A stretch of 64,000 nt of DNA from Hirschia maritima DSM 19733 (GTDB lineage Bacteria > Pseudomonadota > Alphaproteobacteria > Caulobacterales > Hyphomonadaceae), in contig NZ_KB899549.1 of the NCBI RefSeq assembly GCF_000378345.1, positions 62,001-126,000 of the forward strand, in the 5' to 3' direction. Of this stretch, positions 25,925 to 35,090 are shown in pieces (the stretch's first letter is position 1; every line of letters starts with the position of its first letter). Below the pieces are notes generated by a model. The model was not told the DNA's origin and ran no database searches. It worked only from the letters and a program-made list of their open reading frames with translations. The position numbers and the translations under genes are program-made.

Positions 25925-26566
25925 ATGTCTAAAAATATTACATTGAACGTAGAACTTCGTGAACGCACTGGTAAAGGTGGCTCACGTCAAGCTAGACGCG
26001 AAAATCGTGTTCCAGCTGTTCTTTACGGTGGATCAGAAGATTCAGTTGCAATCAGCCTAGACCGTATCGAAATTCTAAAAGCTTTGAACTCTGGTAAGTT
26101 CATCTCAAACCTTGTTGAGATCAACCACAAAGGCGAGAAGCAATTCGTTATCCCTCAGGATGTTCAATTCCACCCTGTAACAGATATCGCTCTTCACGTT
26201 GACCTATACCGCGTGAAAGAAGACCAACTTGTTAAGGTTGAGGTTCCTGTACACTTCACAGGTGATGATGTTTCTCCTGGAGTGAAACGTGGTGGTTCAT
26301 TGAACATTGTTCGTCACTCAGTTGAACTAGAGGTTCCAGCTGGAAAGATTCCAGAATCTCTTTCAGCAGATGTGTCTACTCTTGATATTGGTGACAACGT
26401 CAAAATTTCTGGTATCGAACTTCCTGAAGGTGCAGCACCAACTATTACTGACCGTGACTTCACTATCGCGACAATCGTTGGACGTACGGCATCAGCTAAA
26501 GCAGATGATGCAGAAGACGATGCAGCGGCAGCAGAAGCTGAAGGCGAAGGTGAAGCAGAAGCATAA
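25925..26566 (+). CDS. rplY: 50S ribosomal protein L25 / general stress protein Ctc
   Basis: L25 binds 5S rRNA. This is the long CTC form of 213 residues: an N-terminal L25 domain (residues 5-95, with TGKGGSRQARRENRVPAVLYG) and a C-terminal beta domain (residues 100-190, with VPVHFTGDDVSPGVKRGG and DRDFTIATIVG). A low-complexity Ala/Glu/Asp tail ends the protein. The ATG at 25925 has AAGGA 6 bases upstream; an in-frame GTG-type extension to 25883 is not needed. It is followed by a terminator and then pth and ychF, a neighbourhood common in bacteria. Confidence 0.96.
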   Translation: MSKNITLNVELRERTGKGGSRQARRENRVPAVLYGGSEDSVAISLDRIEILKALNSGKFISNLVEINHKGEKQFVIPQDVQFHPVTDIALHVDLYRVKEDQLVKVEVPVHFTGDDVSPGVKRGGSLNIVRHSVELEVPAGKIPESLSADVSTLDIGDNVKISGIELPEGAAPTITDRDFTIATIVGRTASAKADDAEDDAAAAEAEGEGEAEA

Positions 26567-26598
26567 TAGCTCGTTTCACTATTTCAGAATAAGATTAT

Positions 26599-26628
26599 AC
26601 GGCGTTGAAGGAATTCAGCGCCGTTTTT
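26599..26628 (+). terminator. rho-independent terminator of rplY
   Basis: ACGGCGTTGAA and TTCAGCGCCGT form a stem with one unpaired base around GGAA, followed by five Ts. It lies 32 bases after the rplY stop. Some read-through into pth is possible. Confidence 0.8.
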
Positions 26629-26725
26629 CTATATGTCAGGATTATTGTTGATGTCTGGTTTGCTTTCAAAACTGCTCACGCTATTACCTTTCACAAACAC
26701 CCCTTCATCAAATGCGGAGCCTTTC

Positions 26726-27346
26726 ATGTTATTATTCGTTGGCCTTGGAAATCCCGGCGATCAGTATAAAGGCAATCGCCACAATGTAGGGTTCATGGCA
26801 GTTGACGAAATTGCCAATATGCATGGGTTCGGGCCTTGGAAGACCAAGTTTCAAGGAAAAATTTCCGAAGGCTTCATCAATGATGCCAATGGAGTTCGGG
26901 TAAAAACTTTACTGCTCAAACCACAAACTTTCTACAATGAAAGTGGCCGCTCGGTTGGTGAAACGATGAAGTTTTACAAAATCCCCCCAGAAAAGACCGT
27001 CATTTTCCATGACGAATTAGACCTTGCACCGGGCCGTGTACGTATGAAAGTTGGCGGCGGCCATTCGGGCAATAACGGTATGCGTTCAATTATGGCTCAA
27101 GCTAGCAAGGAAGTTCGTCGCACACGCTTGGGTATCGGTCATCCGGGCGATAAATCACGCGTGCAAGGCCATGTCCTTTCAGACTTCGCAAAATCGGAAG
27201 GTAAAATGAAAGAAGACATGTTAGACGCCTGCGCACGCGCCATCCACTTCTTAGCTGCTGGCGATGATGAACGCTTTCAAGCAGAAGTCATGCGTTTAGC
27301 ACCAGCGCCGAAAGAAGATATGTCTCGACGAAATGGAAAAAGCTAA
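26726..27346 (+). CDS. pth: peptidyl-tRNA hydrolase
   Basis: The enzyme frees tRNA from peptidyl-tRNA that has dropped off ribosomes. From the ATG at 26726, which has GGAG 7 bases upstream, the 206-residue protein begins with the standard MLLFVGLGNPGDQY. The catalytic His is in GNRHNVGF, LLKPQTFYNESG holds the conserved Asn, HDELDLAPGRVRMKVGGGHSGNNG holds the catalytic Asp, and RTRLGIGHPG follows. The frame is open further upstream to 26633, but those codons lack a site and are not family-like. It follows rplY and precedes ychF. Confidence 0.96.
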   Translation: MLLFVGLGNPGDQYKGNRHNVGFMAVDEIANMHGFGPWKTKFQGKISEGFINDANGVRVKTLLLKPQTFYNESGRSVGETMKFYKIPPEKTVIFHDELDLAPGRVRMKVGGGHSGNNGMRSIMAQASKEVRRTRLGIGHPGDKSRVQGHVLSDFAKSEGKMKEDMLDACARAIHFLAAGDDERFQAEVMRLAPAPKEDMSRRNGKS

Positions 27347-27487
27347 TTAACAGCACCTCTTCCTTTCACTTAAGCTTGCCTTTCGTATAAAATACGGCTT
27401 TATCCCAAAGCTAATCTTTCAAAGCCTCAATTTGCTGCTTTAGTTCACAGCGTTTTGAACAGTACAAATAAACTTCGGAGCCTCTTT

Positions 27488-28591
27488 ATGGGTTTTAAAT
27501 GTGGTATTGTTGGTCTTCCCAACGTTGGTAAATCTACTTTGTTCAACGCGCTAACAAAAACAGCGGATGCACAAGCTGCCAACTACCCTTTCTGTACGAT
27601 CGACCCTAATGAAGGTGAAGTCGCAGTTCCAGAAAAACGCCTAAAAGCCCTTGCCGATATAGCCAACTCCAAAGAGATCATTCCTGCACGTATGAACTTT
27701 GTTGATATCGCAGGTCTCGTAAAAGGTGCCTCCCAAGGTGAAGGCCTTGGAAACCAGTTTCTCGCAAACATCCGCGAAACAGATGCCATTGCATACGTTC
27801 TTCGTTGTTTTGAAGATGATGACGTCACACACGTATCTGACAAAATTGATCCTATGGCAGATTATGAAGTTGTCGAAACTGAGCTCATGATCGCCGATAT
27901 GGAGAGCTTAGAGAAGCGCAAACCTGCTCTAGAGAAAAAGGCTCGTGGGAACGATAAACATGCCAAGCTCACACTTGAGCTAATAGACCTCGCGATGAAG
28001 CAACTTGAGGATGGAAAACCTGCAAGAACTGCTGATGTACCAGATGATGCTGATACAAAAAAAGCTTGGCGCATGCTTCAGCTTCTAACCTCTAAGCCCG
28101 TTTTCTATATTGCGAATGTTGATGAAGAAAGCGCTGCCGATGGCAATGACTTCTCAGCCAAAGTCTTTGCACATGCAGAAAAAGAAGGCGCGCAAGCTGT
28201 TGCTATCTCTGCCAAAATCGAGAGTGAAATCGCTGTTCTTGATGATGATGAAGCTGAGGAATTTCTTGAAACACTTGGATTAGAAGAACCAGGACTAAAC
28301 CGCGTTATTCACGCTGGTTACAAACTTCTGAACCTACAAACCTATTTCACCTGTGGACCACAGGAAACTCGCGCATGGACCATTCCCGTCGGCGCAACAG
28401 CACCTAAGGCTGCGGGGGTCATTCACGGTGATTTTGAAAAAGGCTTCATCCGTGCTGAAACAACAGCATATGAAGACTACGTAAAATACAATGGCGAACA
28501 AGGTGCCAAAGAAGCAGGTAAGGTTCGCCAAGAAGGAAAAGAATACATCGTTCAAGATGGCGATGTGATGCTGTTTAAATTCAACGTTTAA
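27488..28591 (+). CDS. ychF: YchF/OLA1-type ATPase
   Basis: YchF is an Obg-like P-loop protein that prefers ATP and is linked to ribosomes and oxidative stress. The 367-residue protein starts at the ATG 27488 (GGAG 7 bases upstream) with [20 protein letters not shown]. It has [22 protein letters not shown] (G3 and switch region) and the non-canonical G4 motif NVDE instead of NKxD, which explains the ATP preference. A helical insert occupies about residues 130-200, and a TGS domain ends the protein ([27 protein letters not shown]). Length and all motifs are normal. Confidence 0.97.
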   Translation: MGFKCGIVGLPNVGKSTLFNALTKTADAQAANYPFCTIDPNEGEVAVPEKRLKALADIANSKEIIPARMNFVDIAGLVKGASQGEGLGNQFLANIRETDAIAYVLRCFEDDDVTHVSDKIDPMADYEVVETELMIADMESLEKRKPALEKKARGNDKHAKLTLELIDLAMKQLEDGKPARTADVPDDADTKKAWRMLQLLTSKPVFYIANVDEESAADGNDFSAKVFAHAEKEGAQAVAISAKIESEIAVLDDDEAEEFLETLGLEEPGLNRVIHAGYKLLNLQTYFTCGPQETRAWTIPVGATAPKAAGVIHGDFEKGFIRAETTAYEDYVKYNGEQGAKEAGKVRQEGKEYIVQDGDVMLFKFNV

Positions 28592-28719
28592 TTATAACAA
28601 TATAAGCGTTTTTTCTGATCTTTTTCTCGATTAAAACGGATTGTTTACTCTCAGAAACGAATGTGCGCCCATCACAATGCTGCGTTGTGATTATGCTATT
28701 TAAGATACTTGAGATAAAT

Positions 28720-29292
28720 ATGAAAAAAATGCTTCTAGTGGCAACCGCTTTTGCGGGCCTTCCTTCTGTTGCCATCGCCGATAACGAGGGCGGAATTTAC
28801 GCAACTATTCAACCGTCTGGGTTCGGTGTTGAACTGGAAGGCGGCAACACAGCTGGTCACTCGGCTATCGGCGCACGTCTCGGCTATAACATCAATAAAT
28901 ATTTCGGTGTTGAAAGCGAACTCAACTATGTCTACAGCAGCGGTGAATATGATTTTAGAAGCTCTAACTTCAACTACTATGATGTGAGCGCCATCGACAT
29001 GAATTACAATGCAGGTGCATTCGTAGTTGGGAAAATCCCATTCAACAAACATTTTGAAATTTTTGGTCGCGCTGGATACACGACGACTGACTGGGGAGCC
29101 GATACTTACTCCACATGTAACGGTTTTTCATGCCAAGAATTTTCACTTGATTCAGACCGCTTTGCAGCAGGCTTAGGCTTGCAGGCATTCTTTGGGAGCA
29201 AAGCACAACATGGTTTGCGTGTGGATCTCACAGGCTATGAAGGCGATGAAGAGATGGCTCAGTTTAGTCTCGGTTATTCATTCAGAAAATAA
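28720..29292 (+). CDS. outer membrane beta-barrel protein (OmpA/Opacity-like)
   Basis: The ATG at 28720 opens on a clear signal peptide (MKKMLLVATAFAGLPSVAIA, cleavage before DNEGG). The mature protein of about 170 residues has alternating aromatic and polar beta strands (GVELEGG, GARLGYNINKYFGVESELNYVY, FEIFGRAGYTTTDWG, GLRVDLTGYEG), expected to form an eight-stranded barrel. It ends in FSLGYSFRK. Two cysteines close together (STCNGFSCQEF) in a predicted extracellular loop may form a disulfide. It stands alone after ychF. Function beyond a surface porin-like or adhesive role cannot be read. Confidence 0.8.
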   Translation: MKKMLLVATAFAGLPSVAIADNEGGIYATIQPSGFGVELEGGNTAGHSAIGARLGYNINKYFGVESELNYVYSSGEYDFRSSNFNYYDVSAIDMNYNAGAFVVGKIPFNKHFEIFGRAGYTTTDWGADTYSTCNGFSCQEFSLDSDRFAAGLGLQAFFGSKAQHGLRVDLTGYEGDEEMAQFSLGYSFRK

Positions 29293-29298
29293 AGGAAT

Positions 29299-29327
29299 AG
29301 TCCCGTGGTCATATCATCTACGGGACT
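29299..29327. terminator. hairpin between convergent genes, possible terminator
   Basis: AGTCCCGT and ACGGGACT pair around a loop of about 13 bases, just after the stop of the beta-barrel gene and touching the end of the convergent FemAB-like gene. No T run follows on either strand, so the terminator call is weak. Confidence 0.35.
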
Positions 29328-30283
29328 TACCCTTTCACGAACGCCCCTGCTCGCTGAAAAACTTCTCCGCCAGTACCAATTTTAAAGCGGGCAATTCCGG
29401 CGCCTGATTGTGTATTCACGCCTCCTAGATCAAAGCGTTTAAATCCGCGTTTTTTTAGATCAAGGCATGCATTCCAAAGGCATAGATTGTGAGCACCTAG
29501 TTTACGGCCTTCTTCGGAAGCCCAGCCAATGTGATAAGTCGCCATTGTCCCATGCTCCAGCACCAACATGGCACCTGCACAGTCTTTTCCCTTATCTGCT
29601 CGGTAGATAGATAAACCGCTACTTTTACTTTCAGGCTTCGCTTTTGACTTTGAAGTTTGCCAATCCAGAGTGAGTTCAGCTGGTAACGCTCGATATCCTC
29701 GCTTTTCTCTTTGAGTTTCCTCAAGATCCAACAACCAACGGTATTGCGCAGGCTTAGTGCCGCCATTAATGAAGTTCAAATCTGATTTCTCTGCAGACGT
29801 TAGTCTATTCCGCCATTTTTGATCCATCGCCTTGCGAAGAGTTTCTGCATCCTGTTCAAGATTAATGCGAACAGTTGCTTCACCTGTCATCACACGTTTA
29901 ACACCAGAAATACGTTTCAACTCTTGTTGTTCTTCATCTGGTGTAAAAACAACTAATTTGGGCCAACGAACGGGTATTGCGCGGCTCAAGGCTCTGTATA
30001 CGAACTTCTTGTCCTCAGTGCTAATCTGATCCAGCCATATGGGACCGTGCGTACAAAGTGCAAAATTACCAACCATGGCAAAGGGTTTGGATGTTATCTG
30101 AGCAAGAGCAATTAATGTATTATCTGATCGTCTGACACTTGCGCGCCAAACAGCAGCGCCTTGTTTTTCAAGAACTTCTCCATAAGCCCAATCCTGTTGA
30201 TAAGCTGCACACGCAATAGAATGCGCTTTGTCCCAGTCTTTGCGACTGATCTGGTTCCAGCGTACTTGAAGGACTTCACTCAT
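29327..30283 (-). CDS. FemAB/FemX-like peptidyltransferase of the GNAT superfamily
   Basis: The 318-residue protein resembles the FemX/FemAB group, in which two GNAT folds transfer an amino acid from tRNA to peptidoglycan precursors or, in other members, modify exopolysaccharide. Visible parts are QQDWAYGEVLEKQGAAVWRA at the N-terminus, the RINLEQDAETLRKAMDQKWRNRLTSAEK family segment, and the second acyltransferase half with GAMLVLEHGTMATYHIGWA and FKRFDLGGVNTQSGAGIARFK. No signal peptide, so it acts in the cytoplasm. Gram-negative members rarely have known substrates, and none can be read here. Confidence 0.78.
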   Translation of the reverse strand: MSEVLQVRWNQISRKDWDKAHSIACAAYQQDWAYGEVLEKQGAAVWRASVRRSDNTLIALAQITSKPFAMVGNFALCTHGPIWLDQISTEDKKFVYRALSRAIPVRWPKLVVFTPDEEQQELKRISGVKRVMTGEATVRINLEQDAETLRKAMDQKWRNRLTSAEKSDLNFINGGTKPAQYRWLLDLEETQREKRGYRALPAELTLDWQTSKSKAKPESKSSGLSIYRADKGKDCAGAMLVLEHGTMATYHIGWASEEGRKLGAHNLCLWNACLDLKKRGFKRFDLGGVNTQSGAGIARFKIGTGGEVFQRAGAFVKG

Positions 30284-30362
30284 GTAACAATACTAATTCA
30301 GTTATAGTTAACGATGGGCTGGCATACAATTGATTGATCATCATGAAAAGGCAATATTGTAT

Positions 30363-30548
30363 ATGGCTAAACCCAAAGTACAAACGATATCCGGATATAG
30401 GCTCAAAGAACCACGCATAACCCCTATGGCTCTTTGGTTATTTTTCTTAAAAGTTGCCCTACCAGTACTGGTAATCGGAGGCATTATTGATCTAGTTGTC
30501 CAACTTACAACTGGTGTATGTACTGGCCTTTGGTGCTTGGCGAAATAG
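30363..30548 (+). CDS. small single-pass membrane protein
   Basis: This protein of about 61 residues starts at the ATG 30363 with a basic N-terminus (MAKPKVQTISGYRLKEPR), has one hydrophobic segment (ALWLFFLKVALPVLVIGGII) and ends in a short tail with two cysteines (GVCTGLWCLAK). AAGG lies 11 bases upstream. It is flanked by convergent and divergent metabolic genes and overlaps neither. I do not recognise the family. The composition and start make it a likely real gene, and the paired cysteines on the outer side could be a redox or metal pair; that is speculation. Confidence 0.6.
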   Translation: MAKPKVQTISGYRLKEPRITPMALWLFFLKVALPVLVIGGIIDLVVQLTTGVCTGLWCLAK

Positions 30549-30551
30549 CGC

Positions 30552-31385
30552 CTATTCAAACCGTTTCAATACGAAAGGTTTGCCGTGTTGCAATGACGGG
30601 ATCCTTGAGCGAGCGCGCTCAACTTCATCCAGATCGATTTCAGCACTAATCACACAGGGGTCTTCACCAGCTTCCGCCAATATATCTCCCCAGGGTGATG
30701 CAATCATTGAATGTCCATAAGTTTCTCGACCATCTGCATGTAGTCCACCTTGTGCAGCTGCCAACATAAACACGCCATTCTCTATCGCTCTTGCTCTAAT
30801 TAAAGAATGCCAATGCGCTTCGCCTGTTACCTGTGTAAAAGCAGCAGGCAAGGTGACTAATTGGGCCCCAGCTTGTGCGAGCTCTCTATACAATGATGGG
30901 AAACGAACATCATAACATATGCTCATTCCTATCTTCGCAAATTGGGTATCCGCTAGTACAGCCCAATTGCCTGCCATGTAAGAGCGAGACTCGCGGTAGC
31001 TTTGGCCATCGCCGACCTCCACATCAAACATGTGGATCTTGTCATAGTGGGCTACTATTTCGCCATCTGAGTTAATCAAAAAAGAGCGATTAGCAAATTT
31101 TGTTTGATCTTCGCTAAGTACAGCTAAAGACCCTATCTGCAACCAAACATCCAACTCATCAGCAAGTAAGCGGAGCGCTTTCAGGCACAGGTCATCCGGC
31201 TGGGCAACAACCAGCTTCCGAGCTGCTCCTTTTCGGATATCTAGAAAGCTCGTGTTTTCAGGTGTGACTATATATTTTGCGCCACCTCGAGCAGCTTCTC
31301 TAATCAGTGATGAAACAGTCTCAATGTTTTCTTGAATAACGTCGCTCGAGCGAAGCTGCACACATGCACAATGGAGTTTGCTCAT
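30552..31385 (-). CDS. carbon-nitrogen hydrolase (nitrilase superfamily, Nit1/Nit2-like amidase)
   Basis: The 277-residue protein contains the Glu-Lys-Cys catalytic triad: Glu in VTPENTSFLD, Lys in HYDKIHMFDVEVGDG, and Cys in IGMSICYDVRFPSLYR. The wording GQSYRESRSY and RARAIENGVFMLAAAQGG fits the Nit1/Nit2 branch, which hydrolyses deaminated glutathione or omega-amides such as alpha-ketoglutaramate. No signal peptide. It ends 4 bases past the convergent small membrane protein stop. Which of the two repair reactions it performs cannot be told without closer comparison. Confidence 0.9.
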   Translation of the reverse strand: MSKLHCACVQLRSSDVIQENIETVSSLIREAARGGAKYIVTPENTSFLDIRKGAARKLVVAQPDDLCLKALRLLADELDVWLQIGSLAVLSEDQTKFANRSFLINSDGEIVAHYDKIHMFDVEVGDGQSYRESRSYMAGNWAVLADTQFAKIGMSICYDVRFPSLYRELAQAGAQLVTLPAAFTQVTGEAHWHSLIRARAIENGVFMLAAAQGGLHADGRETYGHSMIASPWGDILAEAGEDPCVISAEIDLDEVERARSRIPSLQHGKPFVLKRFE

Positions 31386-31535
31386 AGATATAACTTATTT
31401 CATTTATCTGGCTGATATGAATTGCGACAAAACTCTTGCCTTTGCGTCGGCTAGAGTCAATTGTCGTGCGCTTATCCATAAGTAGAAACGCGAGAAAGCG
31501 TTTCTACTCCCTATTTGGTAATACTTAGAGCTTCC

Positions 31536-32801
31536 ATGTCAGACAACACAACAAATACAGCACAAGATACCTCTCAATCTCCTGAAACCAGTCATTTCAA
31601 GCGACTGCCTGTTTGGGAGTTTGTATGTATTGTTGCTGGTTTGATGGCACTGAATGCAACGGCAGTGGATATCATGCTGCCTGCGTTAAACAACATTCAG
31701 GAAACGTTCCAATTTGAAGATGACAACCGCCGCCAACAGATGGTGATTGTGTATTTAATGGGCCTAGGTGTTTCACAAATATTCTACGGCCCCTTGATAG
31801 ATCGATTTGGTAGACGGCCCGTTTTGTTGGTATCACTTTCTGTCTACATTGCATTTGGACTAGCTTGCCTTTTGGCACCTTCTTACAACCTATTGATACT
31901 GGCCCGTCTGGTACAAGGATGCTCCGCTGGTGCCACACGAGTGGTTGCGGCAGCTGTTGTTAGAGACTGTTATACCGGTAGAGCAATGGCAGAGATCATG
32001 TCGGTTGTTATGCTTGTCTTTATGGCTGCTCCCATTCTGGCACCTTCTATAGGCGGCGGTATCCTATTTTTGTTTGAAGATTGGCGAGCTATTTTCTGGG
32101 CGCTCGTCATTTTTGGACTAGCTATGCTGATCTGGTCATACTTCAGATTACCGGAAACCTTAGCTCCGCAAAACAAGACGCCTCTTCAGCCATTGGCTAT
32201 TGCTCGATCATACAAAATTGTATTCACCAACCGTTTGGCAATGGGGTACTCGCTGGCCTCGGCGTTAGTTTTTGGAACTTTGTTTGGGTACATAAGTGCA
32301 TCGGAACAAATTTATTCGGTGACGTTTGATCTAGAAAAATCGTTTCCCTATTGGTTTGCTGGTACTGCAGCCGGTATGGCGGTTGCCAACTTGCTAAACT
32401 CTCGTCTCGTTCAAAAACTGGGAATGCGTTTTTTATCACACTGGGCTCTCATCGGGATGCTCGTTGTGAATTTTGTATACGCCGCTCTCTCATTTAACGG
32501 ACATAACGAATTCCTGCCATTTTATGGTGTTATGGTTGTTTCATTCATCTGTATGGGATTTATAGGCCCCAACTTTTCAGCAACTGCGATGGAACCGTTA
32601 GGCCATATAGCTGGGACAGCTTCCGCATTATACGGATTTGCTGCGACCTTTCTCGCCGCTGTTATTGGTTGGATTGTAGGGGCTCAATATGATGGAAATT
32701 TAGGACCGCTATTCCTTGGCAACGCAATTTGTTTAGTGCTTGCACTAGTATCAGTACTTTTCACTGAACGTGGAAAACTATTCAAACGCCACCAAGTCTG
32801 A
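31536..32801 (+). CDS. Bcr/CflA-family MFS drug efflux transporter
   Basis: The 421-residue protein has about twelve hydrophobic segments and the MFS motif A in DRFGRRPVLL between segments 2 and 3. The first loop (MALNATAVDIMLPALNNIQETF) and the drug:H+ antiporter region (ARLVQGCSAGATRVVAAAVVRD) match the Bcr/CflA family, inner-membrane antiporters that export drugs such as bicyclomycin or chloramphenicol, or endogenous metabolites. The ATG at 31536 precedes a hydrophilic Thr/Ser-rich N-terminus. The neighbours are unrelated, so the substrate remains unknown. Confidence 0.9.
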   Translation: MSDNTTNTAQDTSQSPETSHFKRLPVWEFVCIVAGLMALNATAVDIMLPALNNIQETFQFEDDNRRQQMVIVYLMGLGVSQIFYGPLIDRFGRRPVLLVSLSVYIAFGLACLLAPSYNLLILARLVQGCSAGATRVVAAAVVRDCYTGRAMAEIMSVVMLVFMAAPILAPSIGGGILFLFEDWRAIFWALVIFGLAMLIWSYFRLPETLAPQNKTPLQPLAIARSYKIVFTNRLAMGYSLASALVFGTLFGYISASEQIYSVTFDLEKSFPYWFAGTAAGMAVANLLNSRLVQKLGMRFLSHWALIGMLVVNFVYAALSFNGHNEFLPFYGVMVVSFICMGFIGPNFSATAMEPLGHIAGTASALYGFAATFLAAVIGWIVGAQYDGNLGPLFLGNAICLVLALVSVLFTERGKLFKRHQV

Positions 32802-32833
32802 ACCAAGTTCACCCAGAAAGAACCAAGCTGCTC

Positions 32834-33844
32834 TTAAAAGTCTTTTGGGTCGATTCCGAGTGCAGCAAGTTCTTCATCGCTTAGCTCAATATTGCCATCA
32901 TCTGGATTGAAGCTCTCAGCTTCTTTCTCTGCATCAAGCTCTACCTCTTCGGGAATAGGTTCTGGTGAGTTAACCCTCCAGCCAGCACCATCCCCCTGCT
33001 GCAAAAGCTCAGTGAGCCAAGGCAGCACTTTCATTAGCGCATCTTCCAGTCCATATGGTGGGTTCACAATGACAACACCCGCGCCGCACAGTGGGCCAGG
33101 CTCGACGATTTCTTTCACCCATAAGTCAGCCAAAACAACTTTCTCGTGAGAAAGCTCCATGTCATCAAGCGCCCATTCCGCCAGACCATCATCAAACTTT
33201 GTCGTATTTTCCATATCTTTTAAGGGACGCCAGAAAATAAAGGTCCCGGTAGGCCAGCGCGAAATACCACTCATCGCTGCTTTGGCCATGTGTGCAAGCT
33301 CATCACGGTGCTCGAAAGGTGGATCAACCAATACAACACCACGGCGCTCAGGGGGTGGCATATATGCCTTAAGCGCTTCATACCCATTACGGTTCTCAAT
33401 TTTTACGCGCTTATCACGGAAGAAATGATCAGATAGCGTTTCTTTGTCAGCTGGATGCAGCTCTGTCAGGCGCAACGTGTCCTGCTCGCGCATCATTGAT
33501 GCAGCCAAATCAGGTGATCCCGGATAGCTTTCCAATTCAGGTTGAGGTTCATCAAAGAAGTTCACTTCGCCAATTACATCCAAATATGGCTGAAGTATAG
33601 GCAACAAATCGTCTGGAATTTTACCTTCAACATAGGCATTCCACAATCTAGCAATACCTTCTTGCCATTCCGGACTACGGCGAGCTTCGTCACCCGTTAG
33701 GTCATAACGGCCAATACCAGCATGCGTATCGATATAGCGAAACGGTTTTTCCTTCTTCTTCAAATTCTCAATGCAGAGTGCCAGAACAAGGTGTTTCAAT
33801 ATGTCAGCAAAATTGCCGACGTGAAAAGCATGACGATAATTCAC
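32834..33844 (-). CDS. rlmJ: 23S rRNA (adenine(2030)-N6)-methyltransferase RlmJ
   Basis: RlmJ methylates A2030 of 23S rRNA with SAM. The N-terminus MNYRHAFHVGNFADILKHLVL is the family hallmark. DTHAGIGRYDL forms the SAM-binding loop and VLVDPPFEHRDE the catalytic DPPF motif. The E. coli enzyme has 280 residues; this one has 336 because of an acidic C-terminal tail of about 50 residues (EEVELDAEKEAESF, DDGNIELSDEELAAL). The tail looks disordered and is an unusual addition. The flanking genes are unrelated. Confidence 0.95.
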   Translation of the reverse strand: MNYRHAFHVGNFADILKHLVLALCIENLKKKEKPFRYIDTHAGIGRYDLTGDEARRSPEWQEGIARLWNAYVEGKIPDDLLPILQPYLDVIGEVNFFDEPQPELESYPGSPDLAASMMREQDTLRLTELHPADKETLSDHFFRDKRVKIENRNGYEALKAYMPPPERRGVVLVDPPFEHRDELAHMAKAAMSGISRWPTGTFIFWRPLKDMENTTKFDDGLAEWALDDMELSHEKVVLADLWVKEIVEPGPLCGAGVVIVNPPYGLEDALMKVLPWLTELLQQGDGAGWRVNSPEPIPEEVELDAEKEAESFNPDDGNIELSDEELAALGIDPKDF

Positions 33845-33920
33845 GAATTTAGCTCGCTCAGTTAAAACAGGCCGTCAGCTTTACGCTTCTCACTCCACTA
33901 TTCCAAGAGGAAAGCTTAAT

Positions 33921-34757
33921 TTAATTGCCACGGGTGACTTCGTCATAGGCATGCGGGTGTGGGTCTGGCAATGCACTGGTAGATACGCCGCCCCCTCGAG
34001 AACGCGAATCCGACGACGCCATACCTTCAGGCAGCGGCCCCTTCGATGGATCAAACCCTTGTTTTTCTATAAATGGTACGGCTTGAGATCTTTGAAACTG
34101 ATTTGCAAATTTAGAGATAACACGTTGCTGAAGCGGGTTATTCGTTGCGTATCGAGCTATAGCTCCCAATTCAGCGCACGCTGCCCCTGCTCTGCGTGCT
34201 GTTTCGATGTCCAAACAGGCTGCCATGTTCAGCGCTCTTCTAATTTTAGCAACTTCACCATCAACACCACTACCAACGCCATCATTCGAGAGGAAAACAC
34301 CAGTAGATTGTTCTTCCAAAGTTAGTCCAGATCGATCTACTTGCCATCTTGGTGATATAGCTAGCTCTATCTTTTTCTCTTCTATTTCTTCATCTGTCTC
34401 TGGTTCTACAACCTCCTCGGTTGGTTCCTTCAATTCCTGAACAGGCTCTTGAGTTGCTTCTCTTTCAAGCTGTGGAATTTCTTCTTTCAATGGAGCTTCG
34501 TCTTCATGATCTTCAGGTTTAATTTCGATCTGTGGTTCATCCGAGGGTGCTTCGATAATCTCATCGACAAATTCGATTTCGATCACATCAAAATTATCTT
34601 CAAAATTCACTGGCTGAAACTGAGGGCCGCGACTATCCGTTAGTGACAAAATTGATAGCAATACGAGAGCATTGATAAACATCGATGCCGCAAACAGCCC
34701 AACTCTACGCTGATATTTTGACCAAATACGCAAAGTAGCAAAAATTGAAAAAGACAT
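33921..34757 (-). CDS. membrane-anchored acidic periplasmic protein of unknown function
   Basis: From the ATG at 34757 the protein has 278 residues. There is one N-terminal membrane segment (LFAASMFINALVLLSILSL), then about 110 residues very rich in Glu and Pro (EEIPQLEREATQEPVQELKE), then a small folded part with two cysteines (AACLDIETARRAGAACAELG). The layout recalls TonB-like proteins with a periplasm-spanning stalk, but no TonB C-terminal domain is visible. It ends about 75 bases before the start of rlmJ on the same strand, so they may be co-transcribed. I do not recognise the family. Confidence 0.7.
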   Translation of the reverse strand: MSFSIFATLRIWSKYQRRVGLFAASMFINALVLLSILSLTDSRGPQFQPVNFEDNFDVIEIEFVDEIIEAPSDEPQIEIKPEDHEDEAPLKEEIPQLEREATQEPVQELKEPTEEVVEPETDEEIEEKKIELAISPRWQVDRSGLTLEEQSTGVFLSNDGVGSGVDGEVAKIRRALNMAACLDIETARRAGAACAELGAIARYATNNPLQQRVISKFANQFQRSQAVPFIEKQGFDPSKGPLPEGMASSDSRSRGGGVSTSALPDPHPHAYDEVTRGN

Positions 34758-35090
34758 AGCCACGCAATGCTAGTCTGTGCGCCGCCAATATGGCCAAATT
34801 GGGTCAGATTAGATGATAAACCATCCATCGCTTTTGCTTTCGCCTTGATGCAGACTTATCAAGATTCAGCACTTCTATGTACGCCCCTTCCCAAAACAAC
34901 AACAGGATTGGGCCGCTTCTTCGCCAAAAAGTGACATTCAGCAGAATGGAAATAAGAATAATTGAGCTGTAGAACATATATTAGAGCAAGACCTTATATG
35001 TCTGTTTTTGGGGGACCTTTGTCCTTTTTACGAAGATAAACTCATGGCAGTAATGTAAAATATTCTACTCAAATAAATAGATGAGAACCC
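34758..35090. other. intergenic stretch between divergent envelope genes
   Basis: These 333 bases separate two divergent start codons and must hold two promoters. I see no RNA gene, no clear dyad and no strong -35/-10 pair. Confidence 0.4.

Noticed and set aside
28663-28719. Upstream extension of the beta-barrel protein gene
   Set aside because: The longer frame would put hydrophilic residues before a textbook signal peptide; the ATG at 28720 is the better start.
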